DNA of 64,000 nucleotides, taken from positions 124,001 to 188,000 of the forward strand of contig CAJNDS010001768.1 in assembly GCA_905221605.1 (NCBI GenBank), in the 5' to 3' direction. Positions within the stretch are counted from its first letter, which is position 1, and each line of letters begins with the position of its first letter. A model generated the notes under the pieces. It was not told where the DNA came from. It made no database searches and was given only the letters and a program-made list of their open reading frames with translations. Shown piece after piece: positions 31,811-43,479 of this stretch. The position numbers and the translations under genes are program-made. This stretch comes from Symbiodinium natans. Lineage: Eukaryota > Sar > Dinophyceae > Suessiales > Symbiodiniaceae.

Positions 31811-31897
31811 CGGCACTCTGACAAGACCCCCGAGCACGCGCCTGAACTTGATATCTACAAAGCCTGTGTGGGTAGACTTCTTGCTGGCCTTTTGTCG
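31811..31897 (-). CDS. WD40-like exon candidate
   Basis: Twenty-nine open codons with HTGFVDIKFRR, similar to the GH...V-x-x-I-x-F strand of WD40 repeats. Same strand and order as 31420 and 29416, so the three may belong to one gene. Confidence 0.3.
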
Positions 31898-32554
31898 GAA
31901 AAGGGGGGGGGGGGTATACATCCTGAACCCAACCACAAACCCTAAACCCCAAACCCCAAACCCTAAACCCTAAACCCTAGCAGTGCAGAGTCTTGCCAAG
32001 CTGGGATGCTAGGAGGAGCTCTCGAAGGGACTCTGCGGCCGACTGTGCGCATGTAGCAACTTTAAATCCCCCACATCATTTAGGGGCCTTAAGAATTAGG
32101 TTTAGGTTTAGGGTTTCGGGCTTAGGATTTAGGGTTTAGGGTTTGGGGTTTAGGGCTTAGTGTTTAGGGCTACTATGGGGCCTTAATAATTAGAAGAGGG
32201 TTTTGGGGGGCTTTTTGTAGTATAATTATAGAGTCTTCAGAAGGGAATACTACTAATAGTTTTTCCGACCCCTATATTAGCCCTCGACCCCTGCCTCAGA
32301 TGGTCAGGTCTCAAACTCATGGTCCCTTTCGGGGTGCTTATGATAAGGCGGCACCGGTTATTTAAAGGGACCAAAATTTAGAGAACTCACCAGAATTTGC
32401 GGTTTATGGTTTGGAGTTTCGGATTTCAGCCTTAAACCCTTCGTGTCCACAGCCACATGCACGAAAATTCGTGGCCATAGGCACACGCCCCCAGGCCCCC
32501 AGGTACCAATCTTCAGCTCTTCGTGGCCACAAGCTACCCCAGGTACCATTGCTA

Positions 32555-32645
32555 CCTAAACCCTAAACCCTAAACCCTAAACCCTAAACCCTAAACCCTA
32601 AACCCTAAACCCTAAACCCTAAACCCTAAACCCTAAACCCTAAAC
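32555..32645. repeat. CCCTAAA array
   Basis: About thirteen perfect heptamers in one orientation. Confidence 0.9.
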
Positions 32646-32714
32646 TGTGTAGGGGCTGACCGGGTTTTGGGGTCAATGGGCTGGTCTTTAGGTCGTCATT
32701 TCAGGCTTTAAGGG

Positions 32715-33000
32715 CCTTTGTTCCTAATGTTGAACGGACGGGGACTGGCCAAGGCTTGGGCATGAGGTCGTAAAACTCTAAGCCCTACATCCCAAAGTCT
32801 AGACCACCCCCTACGGCCGCGTGTAAAGCCCCTTCGAACCCTACATAAGCCTTGTCAAGCCGCACAGAACTGTAGAATGCCTGGTAAAGCCGTTGATCAA
32901 ACTATAGAACCCCCCCCCCCTCCCCCAAACCCGAACTGACCCCCGTAGGCTGCGGGCCATCGGCAGAGGCAGCAACGAAGGACGCCTGGGAGCTGCTCGG
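32715..33000 (+). other. Weak plus-strand exon pair candidate
   Basis: After catttcag the plus strand reads ALRAFVPNVERTGTGQ (about 32716-32765), and near 32967 AATKDAWELLG. They could join in phase through a GC donor. No domain recognised. Confidence 0.25.
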
Positions 33001-33182
33001 TCACAGGGGTTTAGAGTTTATGGTTTAGGGGGTGCAAAGTGTAGGGTTCAAGGTTTACGGTTTATGCTTCGGGTTGAATTAGGGTTCACTAAACTGTAAG
33101 TAAATAGAGTTCCAGGTAGGCTTTACAAGTTGCTTTGGGTGGCGGGAAGGGCGGATGGCGATGTCTGATGTGAGTCAGGTGA

Positions 33183-33647
33183 ATGCCAGGGCAGTGGGCC
33201 ATGGTGCGCTTCGAGGGGGGGACCCCCCCGTTTAATATAAGGAGGCAGGGATTAATCATTTGCAGAAGTCGAAAGCCAAGCCGTCTTGCAGGTGCAGGGC
33301 TCTGTCGCGAGCTCCCGGAGCCAGCTGCTCTTTCAGCTCGCCATGAACCTCAAGTCCTGGCTGGTCCGATCCCACCAGGGTCCCTGTGTGGCCATGCCTG
33401 GGCATGCCGCGTGCGCAACGTGAAGAAACAAAAACTGGTCCGTCTCACGCGGGGTTATAGGGGCGGCCTCCTTGTCGGCCTGCACGGCAGCGTGGAAGTC
33501 GGCCTCCTCGTCGGTAGCCTTCTAGAGCTCGGCCTCGGCCGCGGGACGACCGCCCAAGAGGGACGCGCGGCCAAACACAAGTTTCCAGCACCGCCTCGAT
33601 CCAGAGAATGCTTCGCCCAAGCGGCTGGTTTGGGGTTGAGGGCTTAG
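33183..33647 (+). other. GC-rich open frame, unrecognised
   Basis: A 154-codon plus-strand frame with no domain. The minus strand also shows coding-like phrases (KATDEEADFHAAVQADKEAA, near 33530-33450) broken by a TAG. The region is free of heptamers and may hold exons of a decayed gene. Confidence 0.3.
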
Positions 33648-33696
33648 GGCTTTAGGACTTTAGGGCTTTAGGTCTTACAGGGTGTAGGACTTGGAT

Positions 33697-33831
33697 ATGG
33701 CAGCAAACCGATGTTTGGCGAAACTCCGAGATTTGACAAGCATCCTGAAAGGAGTACTGCATGTTGTGCGCGATGCTTTCGCTGCCCAAAGCAGATCGGT
33801 GCCCCTGGCGGATTCACCGTTTAGGGTTTAG
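33697..33831 (+). CDS. Small ORF, 44 residues, stop inside heptamer repeat
   Basis: ATG at 33697 opens MAANRCLAKLRDLTSILKGV, then LHVVRDAFAAQSRSVPLADS, ending PFRV and TAG at 33829-33831 within TTTAGGGTTTAG. The middle is an amphipathic helix by eye. It may equally be an exon with an acceptor at atggcag. No family recognised. Confidence 0.3.
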   Translation: MAANRCLAKLRDLTSILKGVLHVVRDAFAAQSRSVPLADSPFRV

Positions 33832-33834
33832 GGT

Positions 33835-33891
33835 TTAGCAGCTCCAGCTTAGGAGATCTTTCAGGGCCCCAATCTCCGGAGGAATGCTGCG
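33835..33891 (-). pseudogene. Leucine-rich-repeat exon or relic
   Basis: Reads RSIPPEIGALKDLLSWSC then TAA. IPPEIGALKDL matches the plant-type LRR core (IPPEIG-x-L-x-x-L). Only one unit survives; the stop lies in a heptamer array. Confidence 0.4.
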
Positions 33892-33899
33892 AACCCTAA

Positions 33900-36800
33900 A
33901 CTGCGTGGCCAATAGCACTGAACTGCAATGTCTCTAAGCCTTACAGTAGACCATGAACCCTAAACCCTAAACCTTGAACACTGAAAACTAAACCCTAAAC
34001 CCTGAACCCTAAACCCAGAACCCCCCGGTTCAAAGTGGACCCCACGCCCCTTGAGAAGGCAAAACCACTCCAACCCACCCCCTGCGCGAACCCTAGATGA
34101 ACTGAGCACCAAAAACCTCAGATCTTTCTGAGGTAGGGTCCAGGATTCAGAGCTCTAGCGCGCAGGCTAAGTTGATAGGGTTGGGGTTCACCCTATCAAA
34201 CACGTCTTCCCCAATCCTAGAGCAACAGATCCCCAACCCGACGCCCTAAGTCCCTATGTCCTCAACCTTATTCCGTACATCCTCTATATAATCCCAAAAC
34301 CCTAAACCGTAAGACCCTAAATCCTAAAAAACCCAAGCCCCAAACCCTGAAACCCTAATCCCATCCCCCTTGTATTAAACGTACCCCTAATAATAAAAAA
34401 CACTTTCCCGAAAATCCTGCCGAAACCGAGCCCGCCTTTTAAACCCTATTCCGAATTAGGGGGGGGGGGGTGGTTCAGGCCTCCAATCAACCCCTCAACG
34501 CGAATAAACCCCTGAGGTGGTTTAATCGGTTTAGGGCTTAGGGTTTAGGGTTTAGGGTTTAGGGTTTAGGGTCTAGGGTTAAGGGTTTCTCTTGCTCTCT
34601 TTCAGTTTACACCGTACTTACTTAAGTTGATTACTTGAGTAACCCTGAAGTCTAATGAACTATGACATGTCGATAAGAATACCCCCTAAACATTAAAAAA
34701 AAAACTTTTCGAATTTGTAAAGGGGGGGGGCCCTTTAATATTAGGGGAAAGGGATTAAAACCCTGAGCCCCAAACCTAAGCCGCCCCCAACCGACATCCC
34801 CAACCCTTCGACCTCGATCCCCCTACATCCTCAACCCTACGAGCCAAGAAAAGCGTAGGACCCTTCACCCTCAACCTGCAAACCCTGACGCCCTGTATCC
34901 TCTCAACACGAAAGCTAAACCCTGAAACTGGACCCTAAACCCCTAAGCCCTAAAACTAAACCGTAAACTCTGAGAAGAACCCCGAAACTAAAAACCCTGA
35001 AGCCCTACAAACCCTAAACCCTAAACCCTCAAGCCATAAGCCCTAAACCTTCAAGCCCTAAACCCTAAACTCTGAAACCCTGAAACCCTGAAACCCTAAA
35101 CCCTAAACCCTGGGGCTCATAAACTCATGACAGGCTGCTGGCTGCACCGGGATGCCCAAGAAAGTGAGCTCCGTCTCCCAGGGATTCAATCGCCAGACCT
35201 TCCACCCAGAAGGTTTTGGGTTTGGGGCTTTAGGGCTTTTAGGGCTTAGTGTTTGGGTTTTTTAGGGTTTAGGACTTGGGGCTTGGGGTTTTAGGCTTCC
35301 AGGGTTTGTGGTTTGGGGTTTTAGGGTTTCGGAAAAACAAACAATCAGGCTTTGGGTTTGGGGCTTTCGCTGATAGGCTGGCGCAACCTAAGCCCCAAAC
35401 CCTGCAAACCCTACATTGCACCCCAAGGCCCTTAACCCTGCGAGCCTTTCGAAAACTCATCAACCCTGTAATAAAGAGAACCTTAGAAGCCCTATGAACC
35501 CTATAAACCCTAAACCCTGAACCCCTTTGAGCCCGATGAAGCCCATAAACACCCTGCAAACCCTCAACCCCTATGTGCCTTGCAAGCCCTGAACCCTGGA
35601 ACCCCTAAGCCCTGTAAACCCTAAACTTAAACCCTAACCCCTGAACCCTAAACCCTGATCCAAAACCCTCAACCCTAATCCTAAACCCTAAGCCCTACGA
35701 CCCAAATCCTAAACCCAAAAACCTAACCCTAACCCCTGACCCCTAAACCCTAACTCTAATCCTAATCCTAAACCCTAAAACCTAAACCCTAACCCTAAAT
35801 CCTAATCCCTAAACCCTAAATCCTAAACCCTAGTTACATCCCAACTCCTAAACCCCAGCCCTAAATCCTATAAACCCTAAACCCTAAACCCCTAAACCCT
35901 AAACCCTAAACCCTACTTAAGTCCACATCCAAAACCCTAAACCCTGTCGTTGGCGTCAGCTGCTGCTTTTTGTCGCCGCTGCTGCTTTGCGCATCGGCTG
36001 CTTGGAGGATGGCGCGCTCTGCCTTCCCCAGACGGAGGAGCTGAGAAAGGGTTTAGGGTTTAGGGTTTAGGGTAGAACTGCGGTACTCGAATGGCCATGT
36101 GCAAAAATTGCGGGGGGAGGGGAGGGAGGAGGAGGGAGGGCGGGGAGGAGGGGGTAGGGGAAGGTCCCCTCCGGAACCCTCAACCCTAAAGCTTAAACCC
36201 TGAATCCCAAAAAGCCAGACACAAAACCTTCCAACCGAACGGAACCCGAAATCCTACCAATCCCCTCCGATTACGCTTTCCAATGCACAAACGCCTCACA
36301 CAGGCACACCTTAGGATCTTGCGGCAGGTGCAGACAAACTAAGAGAAGGAAAAACGAGCTCCAAAACCCTATACCCTAAACCCTAAACCCTAAACCTAAA
36401 CATTTCCGGGGGTCGCTAGGGCCTCATCTGAGGTCTCGCACCTAGCGTCGGGACCGGGTCTGCAAGGGCAGCTAGTGAGACGCACGGTTGACGGATTACG
36501 ATCTAATGAAGCTTGAGGGGTTTGGAAGACTGTAAAATATGTGTAAGTTAAAGGGCTGAAAGGCTTCGGGTTTAGGGCCAACCCCCCCCCCCCCCGCCAA
36601 AAGAAGCCACCATCTACCTCCGGAAGAAGATGTCGCAAAAAGAACGTGAGGGTCGAGTAGTAATACAACAAAACGATGGGTGGAGCCGCGCAAAAATGCT
36701 GTAAACAAAAAACACAGCCCCCAAACCTTGAACCCTCAACCCTGAACCCCAAACCCGAATTCAACCCCAAACCCTAAACACTAAACCCAAACCCTATAGA

Positions 36801-38230
36801 CCCTAAACCCTATTTAAACCCCAAACCCTGAACCCTGAACCCTGAACCCTGAACCCTACACCCTAAACCCTAAACCCTAAACCCTAAACCCTAAACCCTA
36901 CACCCGCAACCCTCTTGCCACCCTGGGCTTTCACAAGGCCTCCCGGACATCTGCAATGGAAGGCAGGCGGAGCTCGCCCCTCTCACTGCAGTTAAGGGCT
37001 GGATGTGAATTGGGGGCAAGGGTTTAGGGTTTAGGGTTTAGGGTTTAGGGTTTAGGGTTTAGGGTTAAGGGTTAAGGTTTAGGGTTTAGGGCTTAGGGCT
37101 TAAGGTTTTCAGTTCAGGGTTTAGTATTCGAGTTTAGGGTTTAAGATTTAGGGTTTCGAGGTCCAGGCACGAACCCGCTCTAGTTTGGGTATTGGGGCGT
37201 AAAGAAATACCACACAAAGTTCAGGTTTTAGGTCCCTTGGGAATCTGCCTTTTCCAAAAAAAACAAGTCTTCGTTGAGATGTTCCCAGAGAGACAGGCAG
37301 CTGTTCACCCTCGCATGGACGAGACACCTTACACCCTTCAACCCTAAGCCCCCCCAAGGGGGCTTGGTATATTGGTTGCTGCCATTGCGCCAACGTCTGT
37401 CAAGAGATCTACCCACCAATTGCCCCTCCTCACCGCTCACCATTTGGGGCTTCGGGTTTGCCTTCAAGGCTGCTGGTGGGCTGAAAGGAACAAGACTGGA
37501 GCCCAAACCGCGTCGTCACGGTCAAAAAAATGTATCTATGAGGGGGCCCTAGTGCAGAGGAGCACAAAAGCATCAGACATTGCATCGTCGCAGAATGGGT
37601 TCAGGAGTTTAGGGGGGCTTGTTAAGGGTGTTTGGAGCAACCAGAGGGGACAAGTAATCCTAAACCCTAAAACTCTAGAACCCTAACCCTAAACCCGGTC
37701 CACTACTTTGCGCTCATGTGGGTCCTTACACAGCTCGGAATGTACACTATAGCACTTCCCTTCAGTTTTTGGGTTTGGGGTTTAGGGTTAGGGTTTAGGG
37801 CTCTGCGGATAGTTACATGGTCCCTTAGAATGGACCCTTTAATGGGGCTCCACATGGTCCCTTAGTATGGCCCCTTCAATGGGCTTCATATACCCCTTTT
37901 TCTACCCGTTAACACCCAAGGGGCCCTTACTTCAGAACCCTTTAGAGAAGGTAAGGGACCGTATCAAGGGACCATGTAACTACGCTAAGATTTAAGGGTT
38001 TAGGCTTTCGGGTTGGTCAGATGAAGCAATGCTGGAAAATAGCCGAATTCTCATGGCATCAATGTATAACCTTCTACTCTTATGGAGTCAAGAACTCAAT
38101 ACGCGAATGTACTGTGAAGTAACCCTATATGCCTGTATTGTACGTGTATAGACGGCAAAGAGATTTCTCCTTGAGCTTTGAAAGTATCTTCTGGCTTGTT
38201 ATCCAAGAACTCATTTAAGTGATGGCTAGG
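33900..38230. other. Gene-poor stretch with degenerate heptamers
   Basis: Long decayed CCCTAAA fields (34900-35110, 35580-35945), a GA-rich block at 36110-36165 and short islands open on the minus strand (for example QLLRLGKAERAILQAADAQS near 36035). A 36916-36940 minus-strand segment follows a good pyrimidine tract (ctgccttccattgcag). Nothing assignable. Confidence 0.35.
37808..37990. mobile_element. TIR element, family M4
   Basis: ATAGTTACATGGTCCCTTAG at the left and CAAGGGACCATGTAACTACG at the right, about 180 bp. GTTACATGGTCCCTTAG-type sequence also recurs inside (CACATGGTCCCTTAGTATGG). Confidence 0.75.
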
Positions 38231-38251
38231 GAAACCAGCCCCCAAGGTCAG

Positions 38252-38560
38252 GGTCAAGTGGTCAAGCGTTCGGACTGTGAGACAGGATTATGATGGTTCT
38301 GCAAACTGACCCCCCTGGCACGACGATTCAAAACATGTTAGACTGTGCTCGAAAAGCTTATGCTGCCCCGACGGGCCGCCAAATCGCTCATTTGGCTTCT
38401 CAAGCGCAGAAAAATGAAAAACTCCTGGGTATGGAGCTCCGTCGTTGTGATTCACGAAATTACTCTAAGCTTCGAAGACTCTACATCTAACCATGCGAAC
38501 CTCCCCTCAAACGTAGTACCTTTTTACGGGACAGTAGTATACGATCATCCCCTATAACTA
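38252..38560 (+). repeat. Possible tRNA-derived SINE-like segment
   Basis: GGTCAAGTGGTCAAGCG resembles a class II (Ser/Leu) tRNA A-box region, and GACGATTCAAAAC, about 75 bp on, resembles a B box. A stable cloverleaf could not be drawn, and no second copy is in the window. Confidence 0.25.
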
Positions 38561-39141
38561 ACCCAAAAAAAACTACATTGGGAGCCCTGAGGTAGACCCC
38601 CCCCCCCTCCAACAAAGCAAAGGGCTGCGAAGACCGATCACCTCGAGAGTGCATCCGCAAGCGCGGTTGACAACACCGAAGCCGCTTCGTCGAACGAGGC
38701 CGTGTTGCACCTTCTGATTCAGCACTAAACCCTAAAAAGTAAACCCTAAACCCTAAACCCTGAACCCAAAAAGCAACAGCTTAAGAGCCCCAAGCTTGGA
38801 TTGTAGTACGCTACCTAAGACTCTTCTAGGGTGGGAATGAACTTCAACAGCAGGTTGCGGGTTCTTATAGACAAGTCCTGCATCTACTCAGAACCACAAA
38901 CTTCCTTCACAAGTAGGAACACGAGACAATGTAATATGACAACTCTATGTTGAAACTTACACTTTGCCTGGAGTAGTCCATGTACCTTTGAACAAGGGGA
39001 AGTCCCTTCTCGTCATTGGGCATACGTGCCTTTCTGTGCGGGTGTAGGGGGCTACAGTATTCTGCAACTCAGTGCCCAAAATACGCCAGATTATTAAGTC
39101 ACATGAACATGATTAGACTGATTAGACATAAAGAAAACAAT

Positions 39142-39184
39142 AATCAGTATCAGCATCAGCATCAGCATCATCATCATCAACATC
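39142..39184. repeat. CAGCAT / CAT microsatellite
   Basis: CAGTATCAGCATCAGCATCA followed by GCATCATCATCATCAACATC. Confidence 0.8.
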
Positions 39185-41400
39185 CTCACAGTTTGAGGTC
39201 GTTAGGCTTCCTTTCAATAGATTCTTTTCAGGAGTTTACGTAAGCCCGATACGGTTTACAGGAGGCTTCTTACACAAACCGTACTTACCCTTCTGCAACT
39301 CTCTAAACCGGAAACCTTAAGTCCTAAACCCCTAAACCTTGAACCCCCTAAACCCCCCTATATGGGGGGTTTCCGAAACTAGGGGTACCTTATTGGGGTG
39401 CTTACTATAAGGGGATCCTACGTTTTGGGGGGTATATTTTGAGGGTCCCATATTTTCGTAAGCCCCCCCTAAATCATAAACGTCCTTTTGCAGGATTTCC
39501 GAAAACCCTAAACCCTGAATCCTACATTCAAAACCCTAAACCCTAAACCTTCCCTAAACCTTTTTCCCAAACGTCCTTTGCAGGAATTCCGAGGACGTGG
39601 CCGGTTCAGCTCCTTCGTCGCCTCGTTGTCGGGCAGCGCCAAGCGAAACATGAGCGCCACGGTGGGTTCCTGCGGGCTCGGGGCGGCCCTCGATCCCTTA
39701 GGGGTTTAGGGTTTAGGGTTTAGGGCGACCCTGATCCCCCGAACCCGCGAAAACTCTAAAACTTCCTGATCACCATGACCCCTAAACCCTGCAACCCCTT
39801 AACCCTAAAGTGGAAAACCGTGTAAAAACTGTAAAAACTCTAGAGTTCCCTGTAGCCCTTGACCGAAAAGCCCCATAATTCCGCCCTCTTAACCGCTTCG
39901 GGGTTCAAGAGGGTTCAAGCAGAGGCCTTGGGGAATCTTAGTGTTTAAATGGCTTCAAGGTCAGGGGGAACACTAATTCTTACACCCTAAGCCCCCATCC
40001 CCTCTCCCTACACCCTATACCCCAAAACCCTAAACCCTCTACCCTAAACCCTGAAACCCTGAACCCTAAAACCCCAAACCCTAAAATCCTAAACCCTAAA
40101 CCCTAAACCCTATACCCTAAAACCCTAAAACCCTGAACCCTAAAACCCTAAAACCCTAAAACCCTGAACCCTAAAACCCTAAAACCCTAAGAACCCGAAG
40201 TCGAGTTGGGGTGCTAACTCAAGGCGTTGAAGGCCTCAGGGCCGAACTCTCCGCCCCTGAACCCCAAGTCCTACGCATGAACCATCCTGAGCTCCCAAAA
40301 AAACTAAGACCTCTTAACCCTAAACCCTAAACACTAAGCCAAAAGCCCTAAACTCCTAAGTGCAGGGAGCCCTATGGCTCCGATAATTCTTCAACCCAAA
40401 GCCCTAAAACCCTCAGCCCTAAACCGGCCCTAAACCCTGACCCTAAACCCTAAACCCTAAACCCTAAACCCTAAACCCTAAACCCTAAACCCTAAACCCT
40501 TCAACCTTACGGCCTTGCACCCCTGAAATCCCTCCCAAATCCCCAGAATGCTGAGTCCTGCTGTATAGCAACTAGGTTGCAGATTAGGTTTTTGGGTTTC
40601 GGGCTCAGGGCCGTGCAAACCCTAAGCCCTCTAAACCCAATGCCCTACCTCGCTCAGAAAATCACGCTTACAAGTAGGATAACCCAACTTACCTTGAACG
40701 GTCCCTATATGCTTGAGTGGCCACTAAATATCCCCCCCTAAATACCGCCTGAGGTCCTACAAGCGTTCCTCCAAGAGCCCCTTGAGAGTAGGATGACCCA
40801 ACTTACTGAGGCCTTCAACGCCGGCGTCGAACAGTTGCAATTGCCGTTCGCTTAATTAGTTGAGGGGTTTGAAGAAGGCTTGTGAACGGTTTTGCATGAA
40901 AACCCTCGAAAACCAGAAAATCAAAAAGCCAAGAAAGATGAAAACTTGCAGAACAATCTGCAAAAAACAAAACACAACAACATCATAGCAAAAACACAAA
41001 ATTATCAAATCCCAATGCTTCGCCAACAATACTTGAAAACATTTTGAAAAGTTGGGTAAACTTGTTTTGATCTTTTTGCGTTTTTGGAAACCATAAATCT
41101 GAACATACAAACGGCGCTTTAAGTTCAGAAACCAAGGTTTTAAGTTCAGATTGTATTTTCAACTAAACCCCAAAAACAAAAACAGTAAAATGTCATGTTA
41201 ATAAAAAACATTTTGCTAAATTCTTAAACTTTCTTATTGCAACAAGTACCGAAACTATTCGAAGATTGTTGGTGGAAATAGTTTAAGTGTGTTTTTCAGT
41301 ATGTGCTACTCACAGGCTATTAAAATGCAACCTCATAGCCCCCAAAACCACAGGCCTCTTTGAACTCATTCAGTTAATTTGGGTTGACAGGGGATGTTCA

Positions 41401-41593
41401 GGGTGACTAAAGAAGGGACCCTTAGGAGGGACCTTCGGGGCTAGGGTTTAGGGTTTAGGGTTTAGGGTTTAGGGTTTAGGGTTTAGGGCTTACACCGGAG
41501 CTACTTAGACATATAGGGACTATAAGGATTGTATTGGGGGTTTAAAGACTGAGGGTCGCTTCCGGGGGTCCCTCCTCATATCACTTAAGCTTT
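41401..41593. mobile_element. Dispersed element, family M11, with heptamers inside
   Basis: GACTAAAGAAGGGACCCTTA GG ... GAGCTACTTAGACATATAGG GACTATA ... GGGGGTCCCTCCTCAT. The copy at 61030-61208 lacks the seven-unit TTTAGGG block that occupies 41443-41487 here. Confidence 0.6.
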
Positions 41594-43003
41594 AGGGCGC
41601 AGGGCTGTTTGGGCTTTGCGGTCCCTGGGTCCCTAAACCCTAAACCCTAAACCCTAAACCCTAAACCCTAAACCCTAAACCCTATATAAACCCTAGCCAC
41701 AAGTTGGGATGGCAAAGGAGTTCGCGTGTATCACACGCGGATTCAGGCGTAGCCAGGTTGACGCTCGGAACCCCGAAACCCTCAATCTTCAAAGGGGTTA
41801 GGGTTTAGGGTTTAGGGTTTAGGGTTTAGGGTTCAGGGTTTAGGATTTAGGGCAACCCTAAACCCTTGACCCTTGATCTCGGCACGTTGCCTGCACACCT
41901 GCACTGGAGGGATCTGCGCGGGCTAACTTCGTGCGATGTGTTCCTTATGTCCTCGAGGGCGAACCCACCTGAGGCGAAAGACCTTAAACTCTATACAAGA
42001 CCAAAAACACAGTAGACCCAAAGTTTGAATCAGCACAAACATGAAACCCTAAATACCTCAGCGCCCTAACGCCCTAAACGCCTTTAAAGCCCTAAAAGCC
42101 CCAGACGCGACAATTAAAGCCCTAAACCCTGCTTGGCTCAAAGGCCGCTCCTCCAGCGGCTCATAGGCAACGCCATGCTCGAAGACTGCGGGCCTCGAAG
42201 ACAGGCTTGTGGGGCTTAGGGGGAAACGAGCGTTGAGGTTCTTAGGGCCTGGGGCTTGGGGTCCTTGGGCCTTTGAGTCAGAGGTTGTAAGGGTGTGGGG
42301 TGTAGGGCCTTTGGGGGGTTGGTTGAGGCTCTTAGGGGTTAGAGTTCAGGGGGCTTGTTTGAGCTGATGAGCTTTATGGCGGGTTGAAGGCTGCGTAGGG
42401 GATTTGGGGGTTTAGAGGCTGAGGCGGGACTGAGGATTGTAGGGTTTACGGACTAAACCGTAAAGCCTAAACCCAAAACCCTAAACCCAAAACACTAAAC
42501 CCTAAACCCTAAACTGCAAGGGGGTCTTGGGTTCAGGGTCGTGGGCTTGTGGTGTCGAGAACTTAGGCCTCAAGGCGTTCCGGGCTTTCAGGACTCAGGG
42601 TTCTAGGGGACCCGTTCAGGCACGTAGGTTAGGGGCTCATGAAGGTTCTCTTGGGCGTAGGAGTCAAACCCGAAACCCTAAACCCCAAACCCTAAATCCT
42701 AAATCCTAACCCCAAGCCCTAAACCCTAAGCCCCCTGAATGTCTTGGATTGAACTTGTTTGGGGTTCTTGGCCCTCGGCTCCAGAACTTTCAGGCTTTAG
42801 GATGGGCCTGGGGTTCAGGGTTTAGGGTTTTTGGGGTTTAGGGTTCATAAGGTTTAAGGCTTAGGGTGTAGGGCTTTGGGTTCTTATGACTTTTTTGCGG
42901 GTCTGACCTCCGGGGCCCGGAACCGTCAGCCCTGAACCTGTGCCGACCACTTCCAGCACTGGGATGCGCCAGTGCTCTTTAGGCGCCGGCTTTAGGGTTT
43001 AGG

Positions 43004-43087
43004 TTGGGATGTTCCCCCTTATACTAAAGGTCCTCAATAGGGACTATAGTATCCCCAATTGTAATCCCTAAGCACTGTTAGCATAAC
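43004..43087. mobile_element. TIR element, family M1, right end decayed
   Basis: Left end TTGGGATGTTCCCCCTTATA CTAA is clear; right end is only CACTGTTAGCATAA. Confidence 0.6.
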
Positions 43088-43196
43088 GTTCGCTGGCTTT
43101 GGGTGGCCTCCCAAGCCATGCCCCTCACAAGCCAAGGTATGGTGGACAGACCGCGACCCACCCTGTGAGTAGTGGGCCAACGGGCCACAGTTTGCC

Positions 43197-43472
43197 ATGA
43201 TGTGCCGTCTGCTTCTCATGGTTGTCTTTCTGTTGTTTTTTTCCTTGGCTTTCGGGGCACCGGATCCATCCCTGAGCAAGCGCTTTTCCGCTCTCCGAGT
43301 GGTGGTTTGGCGGCAAGGTCCAAGTCTATCCCTCAGAACGCGCCCACCTCAGACCACCCCTGGACAGCATCCAAAACCGCGAGGCAAGCAACAAAGTGGG
43401 CGCTTTGCTCGCTGGCAAAAAGCCAGCGCTCACCTGCTCAAAAAGAGTAGTCCCTATAACCTTGAACCTTGA
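43197..43472 (+). other. Open frame with signal-peptide-like start
   Basis: ATG at 43197 gives a 91-residue product beginning MMCRLLLMVVFLLFFSLAFG, a good secretion signal by eye, then a basic Pro/Arg-rich tail. No family, no splice or promoter support, and the minus strand is also open. Confidence 0.25.
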
Positions 43473-43479
43473 AGGCAAA

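Larger units (their letters stand above)
38561..43080. other. Gene-poor stretch
   Basis: Includes an AT-rich non-heptamer segment at 40860-41330 and islands open on the minus strand (PQEPTVALMFRLALPDNEAT near 39660-39600; PKEHWRIPVLEVVGTGSG near 42985-42915) or plus strand (HLHWRDLRGLTSCDVFLMSS near 41900-41960). No domains recognised. Confidence 0.35.
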
